A stretch of DNA of 64,000 nt, from the NCBI GenBank assembly GCA_022605405.1, contig JABYQQ010000004.1:434001-498000 (forward strand), in the 5' to 3' direction. Both the position numbers and the translations under genes were made by a program. How positions within the stretch are numbered: the first letter of the stretch is position 1; each line of letters opens with the position of its first letter. The notes beneath the pieces are model-generated. The model did not search any database. It was not told where the DNA came from and was given only the letters and a program-made list of their open reading frames with translations. Positions 44,871-56,910 of this stretch are shown one piece after another. This stretch comes from Earliella scabrosa (Eukaryota; Basidiomycota; Agaricomycetes; Polyporales; Polyporaceae).

Positions 44871-45746
44871 TCAAACGACGTAGCCCTGGACAAGAACACC
44901 GTCAGCTCATGCTTGTATACAGCACCTAATGGACTCGATCGCTCACCCCATTGATCCTCAGAGTCTGCCCATTCACCCATCTCGCCTCCTCGCTCACCAA
45001 GAACCCCACGACGTTGGCGACTTCCTCCGGTGTCCCGATTCGCTTCTGCGGGTGCATCCCAGCGAAGACGTTGAGTAGCTGCTCTGTCTTGCCGTGCCGG
45101 AACATGTCCGTGTCGATCGGCCCGGGGGCGACCGTGTTGACGGTGATGCCCTTCGCTCCGAGGTCTTTCGCGAGAACGCGAGACATCTGCTCGACGGCGC
45201 CTTTCGTCGCGACATAGAGGAGGTAGTTCGGAGGGACCATGGACGCCGAGCACAGTGACGAGGAGAAGAAGATAATTCTGCTCCCTGGATGATGTTCAGT
45301 ATGGACGAGTCGTATCCTGGTCATGAGACGGACGCGCACGTACCTGGCCTGAGGTGCGGCGCAGCTTCTTGCACAAGAAACAGCGCGCTCTTCACGTTCG
45401 TGTTGAAGAACCGATCGTAATCCTCTTCCGTCACCTCCGAGAGCGTCTTGTAGTCCAAGACGCTCGCGTTGAGTACGAGGATGTCAATCTGCCCGAACTG
45501 GCGGAGGGCCTCCGCGACCAACTGCCTGTTGTCGGACAGCGAGGAGACGTCTCCCTTGACTATGATGGCCTTGCCCGCGCCCTGCGAGTTGATCGCGTCG
45601 GCGACGGCTTGTGCTGCAGATGCGTTGGAGACGTAGTTGATCACGACGTTTGCGCCCTGGGACGCGAGGCGGGTCGCAATCGCAGCACCGATAGAGCGAG
45701 AGGAGCCAGTGACAACTGCAACCTTGCCAGCGAGCTGGAGAGACAT
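44871..45746 (-). CDS. Short-chain dehydrogenase/reductase, left copy (251 aa)
   Basis: NAD(P)-dependent oxidoreductase of the classical SDR type. Exons are 45746-45344, 45284-44947 and a 15-nt last exon 44885-44871 (GYVV). Cofactor motif TGSSRSIGAAIATRL (T-G-x3-G-x-G type with SSRS, which suggests NADP), D in VKGDVSS, LVLNAS (the N-A-x motif), NVKSALFLVQEAAPHL, catalytic S in SSSLCSAS, active-site YVATK (Y-x3-K), then PGPIDTDMF and the end NGQTLRINGG. Substrate cannot be read from sequence; it resembles the 3-ketoacyl-ACP-reductase-like or glucose-dehydrogenase-like SDRs common in fungi. It is head-to-head with VPS10, with 567 bp between the starts. A TATAAAA lies about 92 bp upstream (45838-45844). 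Confidence 0.92.
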
Positions 45747-46313
45747 AGTAGATGCTAGACTGAGAGGCTGAGAGACTTGGTGGGTTTGGGTCCAGACAGG
45801 TGATGGGGCGGGTTGCGCTACGGGGTGTTGCGACTCATTTTATAGCCCAGAAGTAGACCCACAACGAATGCCACGCTGATTGTGACCTAGAATTGCGTTG
45901 ATTGCTGACGGAAATACGGACTTTTGGTGGGTCATTCTTGGGTCATTCCGACAGTTTGTGAAGGCAGAAGATAGAGCGCCGGCTCCAGCTGATATGTTCT
46001 TCCACGGAAGCCGGGGAGGACCGCTTCACCCAGAGACTGAAGGTAACACCGAGGCAGCAGCATGCGCATAAGAGACGAACGATGAGGAGACAAAGCGAAG
46101 TAGCGGTGATGGTGGTAAGAGCTCGATAAGGTCTGTTGTTGGTGCAACGATTAGAATCTGTGCGTGCGCGTCTAGCCTTGCTTACCGGAGTAAGTAAGCT
46201 CTGTTTGACTGATTAGATCACTCGTTCTCATCTTCCTACCGCGACCCTCCACGTTAGCTGCCGCCACAGCATCTAGCCCGCTCGCTGTGCTGCGCAGCGC
46301 GCACAACTTCACC
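45747..46313. promoter_or_regulatory. Bidirectional promoter region of SDR (left) and VPS10
   Basis: The only DNA between two divergent starts. TATAAAA on the minus strand at 45838-45844 serves SDR. No TATA is seen on the VPS10 side. The segment is repeated nearly unchanged in the right arm (52430-53037). Confidence 0.6.
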
Positions 46314-49300
46314 ATGGCCCTCCACCACAGGGCCCTCCTACTCTTCTGGTTTCTCGCGAGCTGGCTGTCTCTCGCTGCTGGAGCCCCACAGCATTCGCTC
46401 ACCACGTTCGACAATCTCCCGGCTAGACTCTTCTTCTTCAATGACGCACCTGTACGTGTGCCGCATGGTCGAGCGTGACGCGTCTCGCTCACCTCCTGGA
46501 ACACACAGAATGCTATCTACCACGATGTTGTGAACGGCGTAATCTACGTGTCCCCGGACGAAGGCAAGACATGGAGCAAGCCCTCAAATATCCCGGAGGG
46601 GGAGGCGGCCATGGTCATTGACCATCCATTCGAGATAAAGACGGTGAGTACTTGGTCCTCTTGACATCCTGGCCCCAGGTATGCACGACGAAGACGGTGC
46701 GTATGTTCGTCCCACATCCCCGCCGTCGCACCAACGCGACGTGTGTGCGCGCTTGCACCGCGCACGCAGCATGAGCGCATCTTTCGGAGACCGTGTTCAT
46801 CTCCCCACCCGAGCGCGCAGACACGTCGCACAGAGGACTCACCACGGAGGGAAGTGGAGGGGGCGCATATGTCTGTCCGACAGCCCCGCCGTCGTACCAA
46901 CCCGAAGTGTGCGCACGATTACGCTGCGTGAGCGCATCTTTCGCAGAATGCGTCCATCTCCCACCCAAGCGCAGAGACACGGCGCACAGATTGGTTCACT
47001 CGTCTGTAAACGCAGAGGAGAATGCGTGCCCACCTCTGTTCCCAATATGGGTATCCGCCCGACAGGTCACGTCCGCAGAACTTCTGATATGAAGCTTGAG
47101 GCACAGATGCTCCGGCACACTGAGTTAATTGGGTGGGATGTGTCGGTAGCTTAGGCCATGTCGGGGCGTGGCCTGGGCGACGGGATGCGTAGTGGCTGGT
47201 GCGCTGAGTATTGATGAAGCATACGTGCACACGGAGGCGGAAGTCCTTCCACTGCTCTCGTATATGCTCGCTCTTGGATGCGACGGAGGAATCCAGATTG
47301 CGCAATAGCAGAGCATGGGGCCGTGCTTTTGGACGAGAACTTGGCGCTGATGCAGACAACCAGGCGTTCGTACTCTCTCGAGGAACGAAACATTGGCGGA
47401 CTGTCGACCGCGGCGCAACATGGCAGTCCTTCGAGATGCCGTTACCTCCAGCTCTCATCGGAAGACCCCTATCCTTCCATTCCAGCGACAAGAAGTACGG
47501 GTACATTCTCTACCAGGGCACGGCGTGCGACAAGTCTGGCGGATGGGGCTCAAAGTGTCATGACGAGGTGCGTGTATGCGCTGCCCCGCGGGTCTGCGTA
47601 CGGCCTGACTCTTGCCACAGACGTACTATACGAAAGACAACTTCATGAGCTCAAGACTGCTCATGGAGGACACCTCGCGGTGCCAGTTTGCACACAGCAG
47701 CAAAGACTTCAAGCACGAAGCACACGAAGACCTCATCTACTGCGTTGCCTACCAGTCCTCCACCACATCCGGCGGGCACGCCCTCACTTCGAGTCGCCTG
47801 TTCTCCTCGACCGACTTTTTCGACGACGAAAAGAAGATCGAGGACCTATCAATCGGGAAGAACGCGCGTGGCGTGGTCGCGTTCGCGATCGTGTCCAAGT
47901 TCGCCGTAGTCGCGATGAAGGACCTCTCCGAGGGCTCGACGGGCGACATGCTCCTATACGTCACTGTGGACACCAAGACGTGGGCAAAGGCGACGTTCCC
48001 ACACTCGTCCTCCGCGCGGCTCCGCGAGAACGCGTACACGATTGTGGAGTCCACGACGCACTCGCTCGCGGTGGACGTGCTCTCTCACGACCAGAGCGCG
48101 ATCGGGACGCTCTTTGTGAGCAACTCGAATGGCACGTTCTTCGTGGAGAGCCTCAAGGACACAAACCGCAATGACATGGGCTACGTCGACTTTGAGACGA
48201 TCTACGGCGTCGAGGGCGTGGGCCTTGCAAACATTGTCCGCAATGCCAAGGACGTCGAGGGACGGCGCACGGCCAAGCAGCTCCAGACTAGGATCACATT
48301 CGACGACGGTAGGGTTCTGGCATCGAAGTCAGTTGTGATGCTGACTATCCATCAGGTCGGACATGGTCTCGGCTCAAGCCACCTTCCAATGGCGACTACC
48401 GCTGCAACCCCTCTGATAGCTCGTGCTCGCTACACCTGCACTCGGTCACGCTCCCGCACAACTTCGGGCGCGTGTTCTCGTCCCCCGCTCCGGGCTTCGT
48501 GATGGGCGTCGGGTCCGTTGGCGAGTATCTGGAGCCGTACGAGGAGTGCGACACGTTCCTGAGCACGGACGGTGGCATCACATGGAGCATGATTCGCCAG
48601 GACGCGCACAAGTACGAGTTCGGCGACCAGGGCAGTATCCTGGTGGCGGTCAACGACGAAGAAGGCGTCGATCATGTCATCTACTCCACCGACTACGGGA
48701 AGAGCTGGTGTGTTGAGTCGAGTCGCATACATGGCCGACCCCAGCTGACTGGCATTGCAGGCAGACGTACAAGTTCGGAATCCGCATGCGGGCTCGCATA
48801 CTGACGACGATCGGAGACTCGACCTCGCAGAAGTTCCTTCTGATTGGCCAGATCGCGAAGCAGGACCAGAAGAAGGGCGAAGGCCGCTTCGGTGCCGTGT
48901 TCCTCGACTTTGCAGGCTTGGACAGACGCAAGTGCGGGGACAGCGATTTCGAGCCCTGGACTGCGCGCTCGTCCACACACGAGTGCCTCATGGGTCACAA
49001 GGTAGATTTCAGTGCAGGTCGTGGATGATTGTATAGGCTCATTGACGGTTCGCACAGCAAACGTATCGGCGGCGCAAGCCGGATGCCAACTGCTTCGTCG
49101 GCGAGAAGTTCCGCGACCCCGTCCCTACGGAAGAGAACTGTCCGTGCACAGACGAGGACTACGAGTGCGACTACAATTTCATCAAGGACGGGGATAAGTG
49201 CGTCCCTGCTGGGCCGGAGCCGATCCCCGACGGCGTCTGTAACGAGCTGCATGAGACGTACATGGGTTCATCGGGATACCGCAAGATACCTGGGAACACT

Positions 49301-52113
49301 TGTGATAGGGAACGTGGTCTCAAGAAGGACGAGAAGGTTCAGAGGTCTTGCAAGAATGGTATGTCGAGCGCAGTCCCCGCGATCAGCTCGTTAACGCGCG
49401 TCCGCAGCACAACCGCCGGAAGGAGGTGTGATCCACCAAACAGTGAGTGTGCTATCCGAGGTTTAGCCACCAGCTGCTGATCCAGAATGAAGTTCGAGTT
49501 CCCGAGCCCGATCGTTCAGTATTCCTACTACCGTGACTCGACGGTCATCCTCGTCCGGCTCGCAGACAACAGCATCTGGCAGTCGCCCAACGAGGGGTAC
49601 ACCTGGAACCGGCTCTACCCCGAGGAGACGTTCGTCGCGTTCTACCACCACACCTTCTCGTCCGACCGCGCATACCTCATCACGAACTCGAAGAAGTTCT
49701 ACTACACGACGGACACGGGCAAAACTTGGTACGACCTCGAGGCCCCGACGGTGCCGAACAACTTTGGGCTGCCGGTGCTGCACTTCCACCCGACAAAGTC
49801 CGACTACCTGATCTGGACGGGTAACGAGGGCTGCACGGGCTTTGCGGAGAACTGCCACGTCGAGGCGCACTACTCGCTCAAGAACGGGCGGGACTGGACG
49901 GCGATCGACAAGTACGTGCGCAACTGCGCGTGGGCGCGCGACGCGGAGCTGCGCATCGACCCCAACCAGATCCTGTGCGAGTCGTACCGGCACAAGGAGG
50001 GCAGCCAGCGCTTCTTTGGGTTGGAGAACCCCTTGGAGTTGATCAGCGGCACGGACTTCTTCTCGAGGAAGACGAAGCTGTTTGACCATGTCGTCGGCTT
50101 TGCGAAGTTTTCGGAGTTCTTGATCGTCGCGGAGGTGAGTCGCCCGTGCTAACGCTAGTAGGTGCGTGCAGAACCTGGACTCATAACGCTCGGACAGTAT
50201 CAACGGGAGAAGCAAGCGCTTGATATTCAGGTCTCTTTGGATGGACGGAAGTTCGCTTCGGGAGAGTTCCCCCCGACGATGCGTCCTGACCAGCATGTGA
50301 GTGTTCTGCGTTGAAGCCATGACTCGGTGTACGCTGATACTGGTTGCCAGGCGTACACGATCCTCGAGTCCAGCACCATGTCTGTCTTCCTCCACGTCAC
50401 GACGTCCGAGCCACCTGCACCGTTCTGGGGCAACATCCTCAAGTCAAACTCGAACGGCACGTACTATGGCTTGTCGATCGACAACGTGAACCGGAACGAT
50501 GCTGGATACGTCGACTTCGAGAAGATGATCGGGCTCGACGGCATTGCGCTCATCAACGTCGTCAGCAACCCTCACGAGGCTCCGTTGACGAAACGCAAGC
50601 TGCTGCAGACCCGGATCACTCACAACGATGGTGGGCAGCTGCGTGAATTCTCGCCATGCATACATGTTGATTGTCCCTATAGGCGGCACTTGGCGTCCCT
50701 TGAACCCTCCGGCGAAGGACTCTCATGGCAACCCTTACGCTTGCGACTCTACCGTAAGTTCCAACGTTTGTGCACAAAATCTCTGTACTCACAATGCTGC
50801 GAGCAGAAGTGCGCTCTTCACATCCACGGCTACACAGAACGGTACGACGTACGCGCCACGTATAGCACGCCATCTGTCCCCGGTCTCTTGATGGCTGTCG
50901 GAAACGTTGGTGAAACCCTCGAAGAGTACGACCAGAGCGACACGTTCCTCAGTCGCGACGCCGGCTTCACCTGGGAAGAGGTGCACAAGGACGCGCATTT
51001 GTGGGAGTTCGGCGACTCGGGATCCATACTCATCATGGCCAACGACGAGGGCCCGACGGACCACGTCATGTTCAGCACCGACGAGGGCCTCAACTGGCGC
51101 GAGTATAAGTTCACGGACGAGGCGATGCGCGTCAAGGCGATCGTCACCGTGCCGGCGGACACGAGCCGCAGGTTCATCCTCCTGGGGTACCACGCGCGCG
51201 CAAAGAACGCCGCTGTCGCTGTCCACCTCGACTTCTCGGCGCTCACGAAGACGAAGTGCGTGCTCAACGTGGAGGAGCCTGGTGCGGACGACTTCGAGCT
51301 GTGGAGCCCGAGCGAGGAGCGCCAGGAGGAGTGTCTCTTCGGCCGGCGGACGCTCTACCACCGTCGCAGGCGGGACCGCAACTGCGTCGTGGGTGAGCAG
51401 GTGAAGATCAAGGAGAAGCTAGTCGAGAACTGCAAGTGCCAGCGGATAGACTTCGAGTGGTATGTTCCGCGTCTGGCCTTGCTCGCCATGCCATCACCAT
51501 GTGCTGACTCGTACGTCTGCAGTGAATTCAATCACGTGCGGAACGACGCCGGGGACTGCGTGCTCATTCCCAGTCTCAAGCCACGCGAAGCAGATCCGGT
51601 CGAACAGTGTCGCAGTGGGGAGGAATACTGGTACGAGCTGACGCCGTATCGGAAGATCCCGTACTCGAGCTGCATCGAGGGCAACCGGATCGACCGCGGA
51701 CCGGCCCACCCCTGTCCCGGCGTGAAGGGCCACAGCGCATTCTTCTGGCTCATGATGCTGTTCATTCCGGTCGCGTTCGCATGTCTGGCGGGCTATTGGT
51801 ACTCTCGAAGAGGCGGGTACAGGCGAGGGTATGTGCACCCCTGGGGAGTCTCTAAAGATACGGCTGACGTTCTTCCCTTAGTGCGATTCGTTTGCCGGGA
51901 GGCGACAGCGGTCCGCGATACTCGTCCGACTCCGGCGTGCTCGACACGGTGGCGAGCGTCCCCTGGTTCCTGCTCGGTCTCGGGGGTATCGCGTACGAGT
52001 GGATTGCTGAAAAGGTGGATAACATCTACGTTCGATTCCAGGGGAGGAGAGGGTACAGGAACCTGCCCGTCGACGAGGACGCGCGGATCCTGCGTTTCGA
52101 GGATGAGGATTGA
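46314..52113 (+). CDS. VPS10: Vacuolar protein sorting receptor Vps10 (sortilin family)
   Basis: Type I membrane receptor that carries carboxypeptidase-type hydrolases from late Golgi to endosome/vacuole and recycles. Fifteen exons fit in phase: 46314-46451, 46509-46643, 47364-47567, 47621-48308, 48356-48707, 48761-49001, 49058-49358, 49408-49442, 49493-50134, 50198-50296, 50351-50630, 50683-50753, 50807-51459, 51523-51828 and 51882-52113, giving 1,458 residues, the normal fungal size. Signal peptide [20 protein letters not shown]. Two Vps10 propellers follow, each with Asp-box repeats and a Cys-rich 10CC module: first half [55 protein letters not shown]; second half [32 protein letters not shown]. 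One membrane helix lies near residue 1352 ([20 protein letters not shown]), then a short cytosolic tail (FEDED end). No damage was seen. Intron 2 is 720 bp. Confidence 0.95.
46684..47005. repeat. Two diverged copies of a ~165-bp unit inside VPS10 intron 2
   Basis: Copies begin at about 46700 (TGTTCGTCCCACATCCCCGC) and 46869 (TGTCTGTCCGACAGCCCCGC) and share GCCGTCG.ACCAAC, GTGAGCGCATCTTTCG.AGA and ATCTCCCACCC.AGCGC. They explain most of the unusual length of this intron. Confidence 0.7.
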
Positions 52114-52359
52114 TGCATGATGCACGTCGGACACACACCTACCTACTAGCTCGCACTGTTGTTTATTACTGGTATCCTCCCTCCTGCGTACTCGCTGCCT
52201 CTAATTTGCTATCGATTATTGCACTCTCAACTTTCAAGTACAGCTCTCTGTGTATGCATAATGTATCTGTTGCGTACGACCTATAGATGTTAACGCAACG
52301 CTCCCGGATGGACGCGCCTGCCCGTGTTTTCCGGAACGGAACACGACTGCTGAGGGGCG
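52114..52359. other. VPS10 3' flank
   Basis: This is the 3' untranslated/terminator side of VPS10, up to the inner edge of the right inverted arm. No gene is seen. Confidence 0.5.
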
Positions 52360-52430
52360 CCATCAGCAAGAGACAGCCAGCTCGCGAGAAACCAGAAGAG
52401 TAGGAGGGCCCTGTGGTGGAGGGCCATGGT
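52360..52430 (-). pseudogene. Orphaned VPS10 first-exon fragment in right arm
   Basis: The minus strand reads ATGGCCCTCCACCACAGGGC... (start at about 52427) through the same signal peptide ([11 protein letters not shown]) and the first mature residues (GAPQ), after which it diverges from VPS10 exon 1 and no VPS10 body follows. It is the inner end of the inverted duplication. Confidence 0.8.
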
Positions 52431-53037
52431 GAAGTTGTGCTCGCTGCGCAGCACAGCGAGCGGGCTATAGCTACATAGATGCTGTGGCGGCAGCTATGGC
52501 GGAGGGTCGCGGTAGGAAGATAAGAATGAGTGATCTAATCACTCAAACAGACCTTACTTACTCCAGTAAGCAAGGCTACTAGACGCGCAGGCACAGATTC
52601 TAATCGTTGCACTAACAACAGAGCTTATCGAGCTCTTACCTCTACCACCACCATCTCCGTCTCGCTATGTACCAGCTCGCTTTGTCTCCTCATCGTTTGT
52701 CTCTTATGCGCATGCTAGTGCCTCAGTGTTACTTTCAGTCTCTGGATGAAGCGGTCCTCCCCGGCTTCCGTGGAAGAACATACCAGCTGGAGCCGGCGCT
52801 CTATCTTCTGCCTTCACTAACTGTCGGAATGACCCAAGAATGACCCACCAAAAGTCCGTATTTCCGTCAGCAATCAACGCGATTCCAGGTCACAATCAGC
52901 GTGGCATTCGTTGTGGGTCTACTTCTGGGCTATAAAATGGGTAGCGTGAGTCGTGGCCCCCCTCCGATCGTAACCCAACCCGCCCCATCCCCTCTCCGGA
53001 CCCAAACCGAAAGTCTTTCATCCTTGTATCATCTACT
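52431..53037. promoter_or_regulatory. Promoter of SDR right copy
   Basis: TATAAAA at 52931-52937 lies about 100 bp before the ATG at 53038. The segment equals the bidirectional promoter in the left arm, but here the other side drives only the VPS10 fragment. Confidence 0.6.
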
Positions 53038-53921
53038 ATGTCTCTCCCGCTCGCTGGCAAGGTCGCTGTAGTCACTGGCTCCTCTCGCTCTATCGGTGCT
53101 GCGATCGCAACCCGCCTCGCGTCCCAGGGCGCGAACGTCGTGATCAACTACGTCTCCAACGCATCTGCAGCACAAGCCGTCGCCGACGCGATCAACTCGC
53201 AGGGCGCGGGCAAGGCCATCATCGTCAAGGGAGACGTCTCCTCGCTGTCCGACAACAAGCAGTTGGTCGCGGAGACCCTCCGCCAGTTCGGGCAGATCGA
53301 CGTCCTCGTGCTCAACGCGAGCGTCTTGGACTACAAGACGCTGTCGGAGGTGACGGAGGAGGATTACGATCGGTTCTTCAACACGAATGTGAAGAGCGCG
53401 TTGTTCCTCGTGCAGGAAGCTGCGCCGCATCTGAAGCCAGGTACGTGCGCGTCCGTCTTCTAGCCCGGTACAACTTGGCCATACTGAACGTGTCGCATAT
53501 CATCCAGGCAGCAGAATTATCTTCTTCTCCTCGTCACTGTGCTCGGCGTCCATGGTCCCCCCGAACTACCTCCTCTATGTCGCGACCAAAGGCGCCGTCG
53601 AGCAGATGTCTCGCGTCCTAGCGAAAGACCTCGGGGCCAAAGGCATCACCGTCAACACGGTCGCGCCCGGCCCGATCGACACGGACATGTTCCGGCAGGG
53701 CAAGACTGAGCAGTTGCTGAACGTCTTCGCTGGGATGCACCCGCAGAAGCGAATAGGGAAACCCGAGGAAGTCGCCAACGTCGTGGCGTTCTTGGTGAGC
53801 GAGGAGGCGCGCTGGGTGAATGGGCAGACTCTGAGGATCAATGGGGTGAGTGACTGAGTCCATTAGGTGCTGCATGCAAGCATGAGCTGATGGTGTTCCT
53901 GTCCAGGGCTACGTCGTTTGA
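53038..53921 (+). CDS. Short-chain dehydrogenase/reductase, right copy (251 aa)
   Basis: Exons 53038-53440, 53508-53845 and 53907-53921 have the same structure and lengths as the left copy. About eight residues of 251 differ (for example SLP for SLQ, DNK for DNR, IDVL for IDIL, DMFRQ for DMFRH, VVAFL for VVGFL), all outside the cofactor and Y-x3-K sites. Both copies therefore look functional with the same predicted NAD(P)-linked activity. Near identity, including introns, means either a recent duplication or continuing gene conversion between the arms. Confidence 0.93.
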
Positions 53922-53955
53922 AACAGAAGCCTGTCCGCTAATGTTGTCGTGCAAA

Positions 53956-54467
53956 ATTGACATTGATATTAGTATGTCAAAGTTTCGCTGAATTCGTGAT
54001 GTCGTCCTCCACGCGTCGTCGTTTGGCGGTATGTGCGGGACCGGTTCGGGTTTACGTTACAAATCTGCCTCGAAGACGGGGTATAGCGGACGTGCGTCCG
54101 GCTCTGACGGTCATGGGACGTCACGGGGGTAGCGTGTCGAGTACGCCCATGAAGTCATCAGTAAGGGCAGAGTAAGCACATATGCATGCCTCAAAGGCCT
54201 GAGTACAAGCGTCTCCTGTATTGACATCGCTTCAGTCGGCGTTTCAGAGAAGAATTTTCAGCCTCGTACCCTTGGCTGTCCTAACGAGAAGATCCTGGTG
54301 TCCGTGGGAGTGAAAGAGGTCCATCGCGCTTCCAAAGTGATGGAGAGTGACCGACCCAAAATCAGAGGGCAGAACATCCACCGGAATTGATCGACCCTCG
54401 TACCACAGGAACACGATGGAACAAGCGGAAGATCTACAGTATACTTCCGAGCTATTAGTCGCAGCGC
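53956..54467. other. Spacer, no supported gene
   Basis: Unique sequence immediately outside the right arm; convergent 3' ends of SDR and the esterase. Confidence 0.5.
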
Positions 54468-56910
54468 TCACATCGGAAACACGACACTCAGCCCGGTGAG
54501 TGCCTCCGTCGCGGCCAGCCGATCCGTGTCCCTCCCAATCTGAAGTCCATCCTCCACAATCCTTAGCGTCTTCCGGCCCCGCGCGTCGTACTTTGGCCAT
54601 GCGACCGTCCGATCGGAGCGGCCGCCATTCGGGTCCTTGGTCGCGGCGAACTGGATGAGGTAGTCCGTGAACTCGTTCCCCGGCGTGAGGGCTTGGGCAA
54701 AGTCGACGCCGTGCGGCTGTAGGGACGGTCGAGTAAGAGCCACCGAGCAGATGGTGAGTCGAAGGAGCATGGAGGACCATGATGTGGGACTTACGTAGCC
54801 AAGGCTCCCGACGCGCCCCCGTTCATGCACTGCCGCCGCGGCGTCGCTCGCGTGAGCACGCCTGTGTCCATTGCTCCAAACCGAGTCTAGGACTCACCGA
54901 ACGACCATGCGTCTTGTTTCCCCGCCCTCAGGTTGAGGAAGAACCGTCTCGGCGCCTGCCACACGAAGTCACCCAAGAACGCGGCCAAGCGTTTGTACAT
55001 CGGCGTCAACTGGTATGCGTCGCCCGTCCCGAACGGCGAGCCCTGCGCGGGGTCGGCGGGGTATAGTGAGAACACGGGCGCGAGCAAGGCGAGGGGCGTG
55101 CGCGGGTAGAAGTTCTGCGCGACATATCCGCGGAACTCGTCCTCGGTCCTAGAGGGGTTGGTTATGATGAGATGGAGTCTTGGAGATCAGGACGTACGTG
55201 ACGTTGAAAGCCCCGACGGCGAACGCGGTTCCCTCGTCCAGTACGTCGCCTTCAGATGTGTGTATGAGAGAGCGTTACTATGTGGTCGAAGGCGTAGAAG
55301 CTCACCAGTCATGATCGGGATCTTCGCGACGCTTCCCGCAAGAACCAAATGTTGTGGAGGCGCCTTCAAAAACACCCCGTCTGCATGTGGGGACCAGATC
55401 GACGCGAGGCCCTGTGTCGCACATTGATATCGTCGATACCCACGCGTCAACCGGGCGAAGAGTAACTCACAGCATAGTCAAACAAGTTGGGTAGTGTCCT
55501 CCCCGCGGCGACCATCTTCTCCACGCTCACGCTCCGTAAGCATTGCAACGTGTCCTGCTCCCCGGCGCATCCAGCTTGCTCAACGAATTGATCGTAGTAC
55601 GGCTGGAGGAGCGTTATGTCGCCCGTTGGTATGGGGGACCCAGCGTGCATGACCGCGCCATGGAAGAGTCCAGCAGGGTTTCCGCCGTTCGTGAGTGTCT
55701 GCAGCGAGATAGATATCCCGCCCGCGCTGACACCCCAGCTACGAGTGGAGGGTATCAGTCGAGGGGGTCAGGGAATACTTGAAAACGACGTACAGTGTCA
55801 CGCGCTCTGGGTCGCCGCCGAATGCTGCAATATGCTTGTGAACCCAGCGCAGAGCCTCGCGTTCTGTGGGGAGTAGCAAAGCAGATCAGACTTGAGCTGT
55901 ACCGAGCGTGAAGAATGATGCGCATACGGTCTTGAAGGGCGAGATTGCCCACGCCGGCCTCCTTGATCTCCTTCCCACCAAGCTGGGAAAACACTACAAA
56001 GTAGCATGAGCGATGATGCTATTGATTGAGATAGAGTCTACGATGGGAGGACGTACCGCCAAGGCGATAGTTCATCGCAACAACGGCTACCGGCTGGTTC
56101 AACTCGACAGAGCGTCGGATGAGAGCGTCCGCAGCCATCCTAGTACGGAAGATGGATGGTCAGAGACCGCTCACGGTCTTCATTCGCTGTGAATGCAAGA
56201 CAAGGCTCACTGGTATGCATGCCCGCCCACGAAGCCGCCTATAGTGCAGCAGGAAGATGGGTATCAAGCAAGCGTTGCCGCATCGCAACAAAGGACAGAC
56301 AGACCTCCATAGATGATCTATCAAACGTAGGTCAGTACACCAAATTTCGGGCGATGTCGATGAAACGTACAGCGATGACGGGCAATTTGTCGCCCGGGTT
56401 CGTCCCCTCGGGCACCTGGACGTTGATCGTGAGGCCTAGGCGGGGCGACGTTCAGGTCAGCGTCGATGAGAGCATTCATATACCACGGACTCACAGTCTT
56501 CGCTCTCAGGAGGGTCGATGCCGCCTGTGGCGATTGACCCCGCATAGCCGAGCATCTCCTTAAGCAACTCCAGAGGAAGGTCGGGGCGGACAGGCGGTGA
56601 GAGCTGGACGCACTTGACACCCGGGAGAGTCGCGTTGATTGTCCCACTGTACGAGCCGATGGGCTGAGGGAGACGAAGACGAAGGTCTCCCACTCTGTCG
56701 CCCCGAACTTAGCCTGAAGAGCATGACACCAGAAACAGGGGTTAGGACATACGGAGGATGGGCGTAGTGGATGCCCCAATAGGTTGTCACCGAATCATTC
56801 GTTGTCCCGATGACGGTCGCGTTGTCGAGCTTGACGGAGGCGGCATGCGCGCTGAGCTGAAGCGAAGTGACGAGTGCGAGCTGGACGAAGATTCCAAGGT
56901 TGGCCAACAT
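54468..56910 (-). CDS. Secreted type-B carboxylesterase/lipase
   Basis: Alpha/beta-hydrolase of the COesterase family, hydrolysing carboxylic esters outside the cell. The ATG at 56910 begins a signal peptide (MLANLGIFVQLALVTSLQLS, cut near AHA). Many short introns. Family landmarks in order: TTYWGIHYAHPP, GDLRLRLPQPIGSYSG, SEDC (the usual Cys pair), GGGFVGG oxyanion region near 56240, VAVVAMNYRLGG, NLALQDR, ALRWVHKHIAAFGGDPERVT, nucleophile elbow WGVSAGGISI (Ser of G-x-S-x-G, near 55725), FHGAVMHAGSP, GDVLDEGTAFAV with the probable catalytic Glu, and a HASD piece near 54840 as candidate for the catalytic His. The end is ATEALTGLSVVFPM with stop at 54468-54470. Substrate (triglyceride, sterol ester, feruloyl ester) cannot be decided. 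Some exon joins are approximate. Confidence 0.85.

Larger units (their letters stand above)
44836..46385. repeat. Left arm of an inverted duplication around VPS10
   Basis: The reverse complement of this segment matches about 52360-53955 at high identity: whole SDR gene, introns, intergenic promoter and VPS10 start. The outer boundary is sharp at GTCGTGCAA. The inner boundary fades after the VPS10 signal-peptide codons. Confidence 0.9.
52360..53955. repeat. Right arm of the inverted duplication
   Basis: Inverted copy of 44836-46385 containing the VPS10 start fragment (minus), the shared promoter and an intact SDR gene (plus). Small indels occur in the promoter; coding parts are almost identical. 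Confidence 0.9.

Noticed and set aside
46681..47154. Plus-strand ORFs in VPS10 intron 2 as a nested gene
   Set aside because: They follow the diverged repeat copies, have no domain, and lie between two exons that join in phase.
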